Assembly (NCBI RefSeq): GCF_003993795.1
Contig: NZ_RWKV01000015.1
Span: 186,001 to 250,000 of the forward strand
DNA from: Aquabacter cavernae
Lineage (GTDB): Bacteria; Pseudomonadota; Alphaproteobacteria; Rhizobiales; Xanthobacteraceae
Direction of reading: 5' to 3'
Length of the DNA stretch: 64,000 nucleotides
The position numbers and the translations under genes are program-made. Of this stretch, positions 61,997 through 64,000 are shown piece after piece (position 1 is the stretch's first letter; the number at the start of each line of letters is the position of its first letter). Below the pieces are notes generated by a model. The model was not told the origin of the DNA, ran no database searches, and saw only the letters and a list, made by a program, of their open reading frames with translations.

Positions 61997-63013
61997 TCAG
62001 CGCAGCTCCATGAGCGCGGCGGCGCCGCTCGGGCGAGTGCCGAGATGGAAGGCGATCTCGCTGACGTCGAACCCCTGCCCCTCCATGAGGGGGCGCCAAC
62101 CGGCAAGGTCCACCCGGAAGGGATTGTCGCGCAGCAGCTCCACCTTCACGAAGGGAAAGCCCGCCGCCAACAGCCCCCGCCAGTCCTGCTGGAGATGGTT
62201 GCCCGGCCCCTGCGGCGCGGGATGGAGGATTTCCACGCTGAGCCCGCCCGCCTCCAGAACCGCCTTCTGGCGCACCTCATAGTCGCGGATCACCTGGAGC
62301 TTGTCCGCGAGCGGACGCACGCCGTCCCAGAAGCCCCGCGCGGGCGCGCGGCGGTCGGGCGCGGCCTTGAGGACGAAGAAATAGCTCTGGAAATGGGGCG
62401 CCACCTCCGCGCTCCCGGTGAGCGCCACCACATCCGCCCCGCTCGCCCGCACCCGCTCCAGCATGCCCGGCAGGAGGCTCGGGGAATGGTAGACGCTGTC
62501 ATTGGCGAACCAGATCTCGGACGCCCCCCACAGGTCCGGCAGATGGCGCAGGGCATCGGCCCAGGCGGCGAAATCGTAGCCGCTATTCTCCCGCACCAGC
62601 ACCGCGTCCGCCACGTCCGGCCCCGGATCGAGCCCGTCGCGGTCGGAGCGGTCGGTCACCAGGATCAGGACCAGCCGCGCGCCCGCGCGCCGCAGGCTGG
62701 CACAATAGCTGAGCGTGTGGCCGAACGGGCGCCCGTCCGGCGCATAGGCCACGAACAGGCAGACCGGCCCGGTCCCGCTTTCCAACCCGTCCCGCCGCAC
62801 GATGCGAAGGCCCGGCTCGTTCGCCGGAACCGATGCGGCAGAACCGGACGGCCCGGCGAGGCGGCGCAAGGCGGACATGATCCGGCGGGCGGGATTGCGC
62901 CCCGCCAGCACGTTTCCCGCCGCCGCCAGCAATTGCTTGGCGATGGCGAGACGGGCCGGAAGCGAAGCGGGAACCGCCTTGCCCGCCGGGTCTGCTTGGG
63001 GATCTCCCGCCAT
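61997..63013 (-). CDS. RgpF-like glycan biosynthesis protein (rhamnan synthesis F family)
   Basis: 338 residues. After a 70-residue variable N-terminus comes the RgpF-family core: VCLFVAYAPDGRPFGHTLSYCASLRRAG, then DAVLVRENSGYDFAAWADALRH and IWFANDSVYHSPSLLPGM, with the NDS and YDF boxes typical of the group. Members act in rhamnan or related surface glycan assembly, probably as glycosyltransferases. The ATG at 63013 (MAGDPQADP) starts 7 bases after the nitroreductase stop. A link with the adjacent O-acetylation pair is suggestive. Confidence 0.8.
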   Translation of the reverse strand: MAGDPQADPAGKAVPASLPARLAIAKQLLAAAGNVLAGRNPARRIMSALRRLAGPSGSAASVPANEPGLRIVRRDGLESGTGPVCLFVAYAPDGRPFGHTLSYCASLRRAGARLVLILVTDRSDRDGLDPGPDVADAVLVRENSGYDFAAWADALRHLPDLWGASEIWFANDSVYHSPSLLPGMLERVRASGADVVALTGSAEVAPHFQSYFFVLKAAPDRRAPARGFWDGVRPLADKLQVIRDYEVRQKAVLEAGGLSVEILHPAPQGPGNHLQQDWRGLLAAGFPFVKVELLRDNPFRVDLAGWRPLMEGQGFDVSEIAFHLGTRPSGAAALMELR

Positions 63014-63020
63014 GGGGTCC

Positions 63021-63584
63021 TCAGAAATAGGTGACGATCTCGTCCAGCGGCGGACGCGGGCGGTCTTCCAGCTTCTGGACCGCGGTGCCCACATAGACGA
63101 AGCCGACGATGCGCTCCGCCTCGGAGAGGCCCAAAGCCGCGCGGCCGTCCGCATCATAGGCCGGCCATTCGGTGAGCCAGGTGGCGCCGAAGCCGAGGGC
63201 GGCGGCCGCCACCAGCAAATTCTGCGCGCAGGCGGCCGCGGACAGCGTCTGCTCCCATTCCGGGATCTTCACATGGGGCGCCGCGCGCGAGACCACGGTG
63301 ATCACCACCGGCGCCCGCGTGAAGCGCTCCAGCTCGAAGGCCATGCGCTTCTCGCCCGCATCCGGCTCCTTGCGGGCAACGATGTCGGCCAGCGCCGCCC
63401 CGGCGCGGGCACGCCCCTCGCCCTCAAGCACGATGAAGCGCCAGGGGGCGAGCTTGCCGTGGTCCGGCACGCGCGCGGCGATGGTGAGGAGGGTGTTCAA
63501 CTGGTCCGCGCTCGGGCCCGGCTCCGCGAAGTCGAGGATTCGGGTGGAGCGGCGGGTCAGCAGCAGGTCGATGGCATCTGGCAT
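63021..63584 (-). CDS. Nitroreductase-family flavoprotein (YdjA-like)
   Basis: 187 residues, short form of the FMN-dependent nitroreductase family. RRSTRILDFAEPGPS near the N-terminus binds FMN phosphate, VPDHGKLAPWRFIVLEG is the YdjA-type loop, and AAAALGFGATWLTEWPAY fits the C-terminal FMN site. It likely reduces nitro-aromatics or quinones with NAD(P)H; the natural substrate is unknown. The ATG at 63584 is used in place of a TTG two codons upstream. It precedes and may be co-transcribed with the RgpF-like gene. Confidence 0.9.
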   Translation of the reverse strand: MPDAIDLLLTRRSTRILDFAEPGPSADQLNTLLTIAARVPDHGKLAPWRFIVLEGEGRARAGAALADIVARKEPDAGEKRMAFELERFTRAPVVITVVSRAAPHVKIPEWEQTLSAAACAQNLLVAAAALGFGATWLTEWPAYDADGRAALGLSEAERIVGFVYVGTAVQKLEDRPRPPLDEIVTYF

Positions 63585-63786
63585 GGGCAACCGGACTGTC
63601 AGGAAGGGGCCGTGGGAACCTCCCGCCCCCTTAGCACGCCAGGGGGATGGGGCCTAGAGAGGCCGCCCCATGCGCCGTCAAACCGAACGCCGCCAAGGAC
63701 TTCGCCGGCCCACCGGCTCCCGGCCTCCTATGCCCGCTCCCTCACAAGGACTTGAATCTGCCTTGGTTTGAAGGCACGTCACGCGC

Positions 63787-64000
63787 ATGTCTGCCCGCGC
63801 CGCGCTCACCGCCCTCTCCTGCCTCGGCCTCGCCCTTCTCGGCGCGGTGGCGCCTGCCGCTGCGCAGGGGACGCCCGCGTTCGGCACGCCCACCGTTCCC
63901 GCCGACAGTTTCGGCCCGCCGCCCGGCGGGCGCACCCCGCCCGGCACCGCGCGCGAGCCCCATGCCGTGCTGCCCCAGCCCCCGGCCGGAAAGGTGGTGC
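63787..64000 (+). CDS. Secreted Pro-rich protein, start only (runs off the window)
   Basis: 71 codons are visible and open to the last base. It begins MSARAALTALSCLGLALLGAV, a good Sec signal peptide with likely cleavage after APAAAQ, and continues with a Pro/Gly-rich stretch (FGPPPGGRTPPGTAREPH). Too little is present for a family. The preceding 200-base gap to the nitroreductase gene holds no other gene I can see. Confidence 0.6.
   Translation, partial: MSARAALTALSCLGLALLGAVAPAAAQGTPAFGTPTVPADSFGPPPGGRTPPGTAREPHAVLPQPPAGKVV

Overview
This is a strongly GC-rich chromosomal segment, almost certainly from an alphaproteobacterium of the Rhizobiales (Hyphomicrobiales). A DivL-type pseudo-histidine kinase, the linked divL - tsaE/amgK fusion - murU - addB - addA - trxA gene string, the fmt/def/rmuC and ubiE/ubiB/coaBC/dut blocks, and intergenic hairpin repeats of rhizobial type all point that way. 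A Xanthobacter/Azorhizobium-like genus is my guess from gene style only. There is one tRNA gene, no rRNA, no CRISPR array, and no recognisable transposase, integrase or prophage.

Layout. (1) 1-4.74 kb, housekeeping: fmt (cut by the window edge), def, rmuC, mutM, an enoyl-CoA hydratase and tRNA-Leu(CAG). (2) 5-23.5 kb, accessory catabolic region with two nitrate/sulfonate/taurine-type ABC importers, each with its genes scattered. The first comprises a binding protein and CocE/NonD hydrolase (5.2-8.1 kb, +), an ATPase and permease (13.4-15.1 kb, -) and an IclR regulator (15.3 kb, +). Between them lie a GabT-like aminotransferase, a small coiled-coil protein, a Gfo/Idh/MocA oxidoreductase, a NodB-fold deacetylase/cyclic-imidase relative and a C45 (penicillin acyltransferase family) hydrolase. 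The two outer promoters carry the same extended palindrome, so one regulator, most simply the IclR protein, probably ties the scattered genes together. The second comprises a binding protein, a gamma-glutamyltransferase-family enzyme and a TetR regulator (16.2-20.0 kb, -), divergent from a bicupin, a fumarylacetoacetate-hydrolase-family enzyme, an ATPase and a permease (20.1-23.5 kb, +). A second palindrome occurs at both ends of the leftward TetR block. The substrates of both systems are unknown.

(3) 23.6-44 kb, core genes, nearly all on the minus strand: a GGDEF diguanylate cyclase, thioredoxin, addA/addB, murU, tsaE-amgK, divL, cysK, an Rrf2 regulator, dut, coaBC, a GNAT acetyltransferase, ubiB and ubiE. 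(4) 44.3-47.8 kb, a large symporter-sensor kinase-receiver protein. (5) 47.9-55.9 kb, purine/urate catabolism: allantoate-amidohydrolase-like enzyme, PuuE-UraD fusion, hydroxyisourate hydrolase, NCS2 permease, LysR regulator, M20 amidohydrolase and cofactor-free urate oxidase. Together these would import urate or xanthine and carry urate through hydroxyisourate, OHCU and allantoin to allantoate and beyond. (6) 56-64 kb, mixed envelope and housekeeping genes: an autotransporter-type barrel protein, CutA, NAD kinase, an MBOAT/AlgJ-like O-acetylation pair, an RgpF-like glycan protein, a nitroreductase and the start of a secreted protein.

Most strand switches carry a hairpin that can serve as a bidirectional terminator. 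All functional statements rest on reading motifs by eye; no database search was possible.
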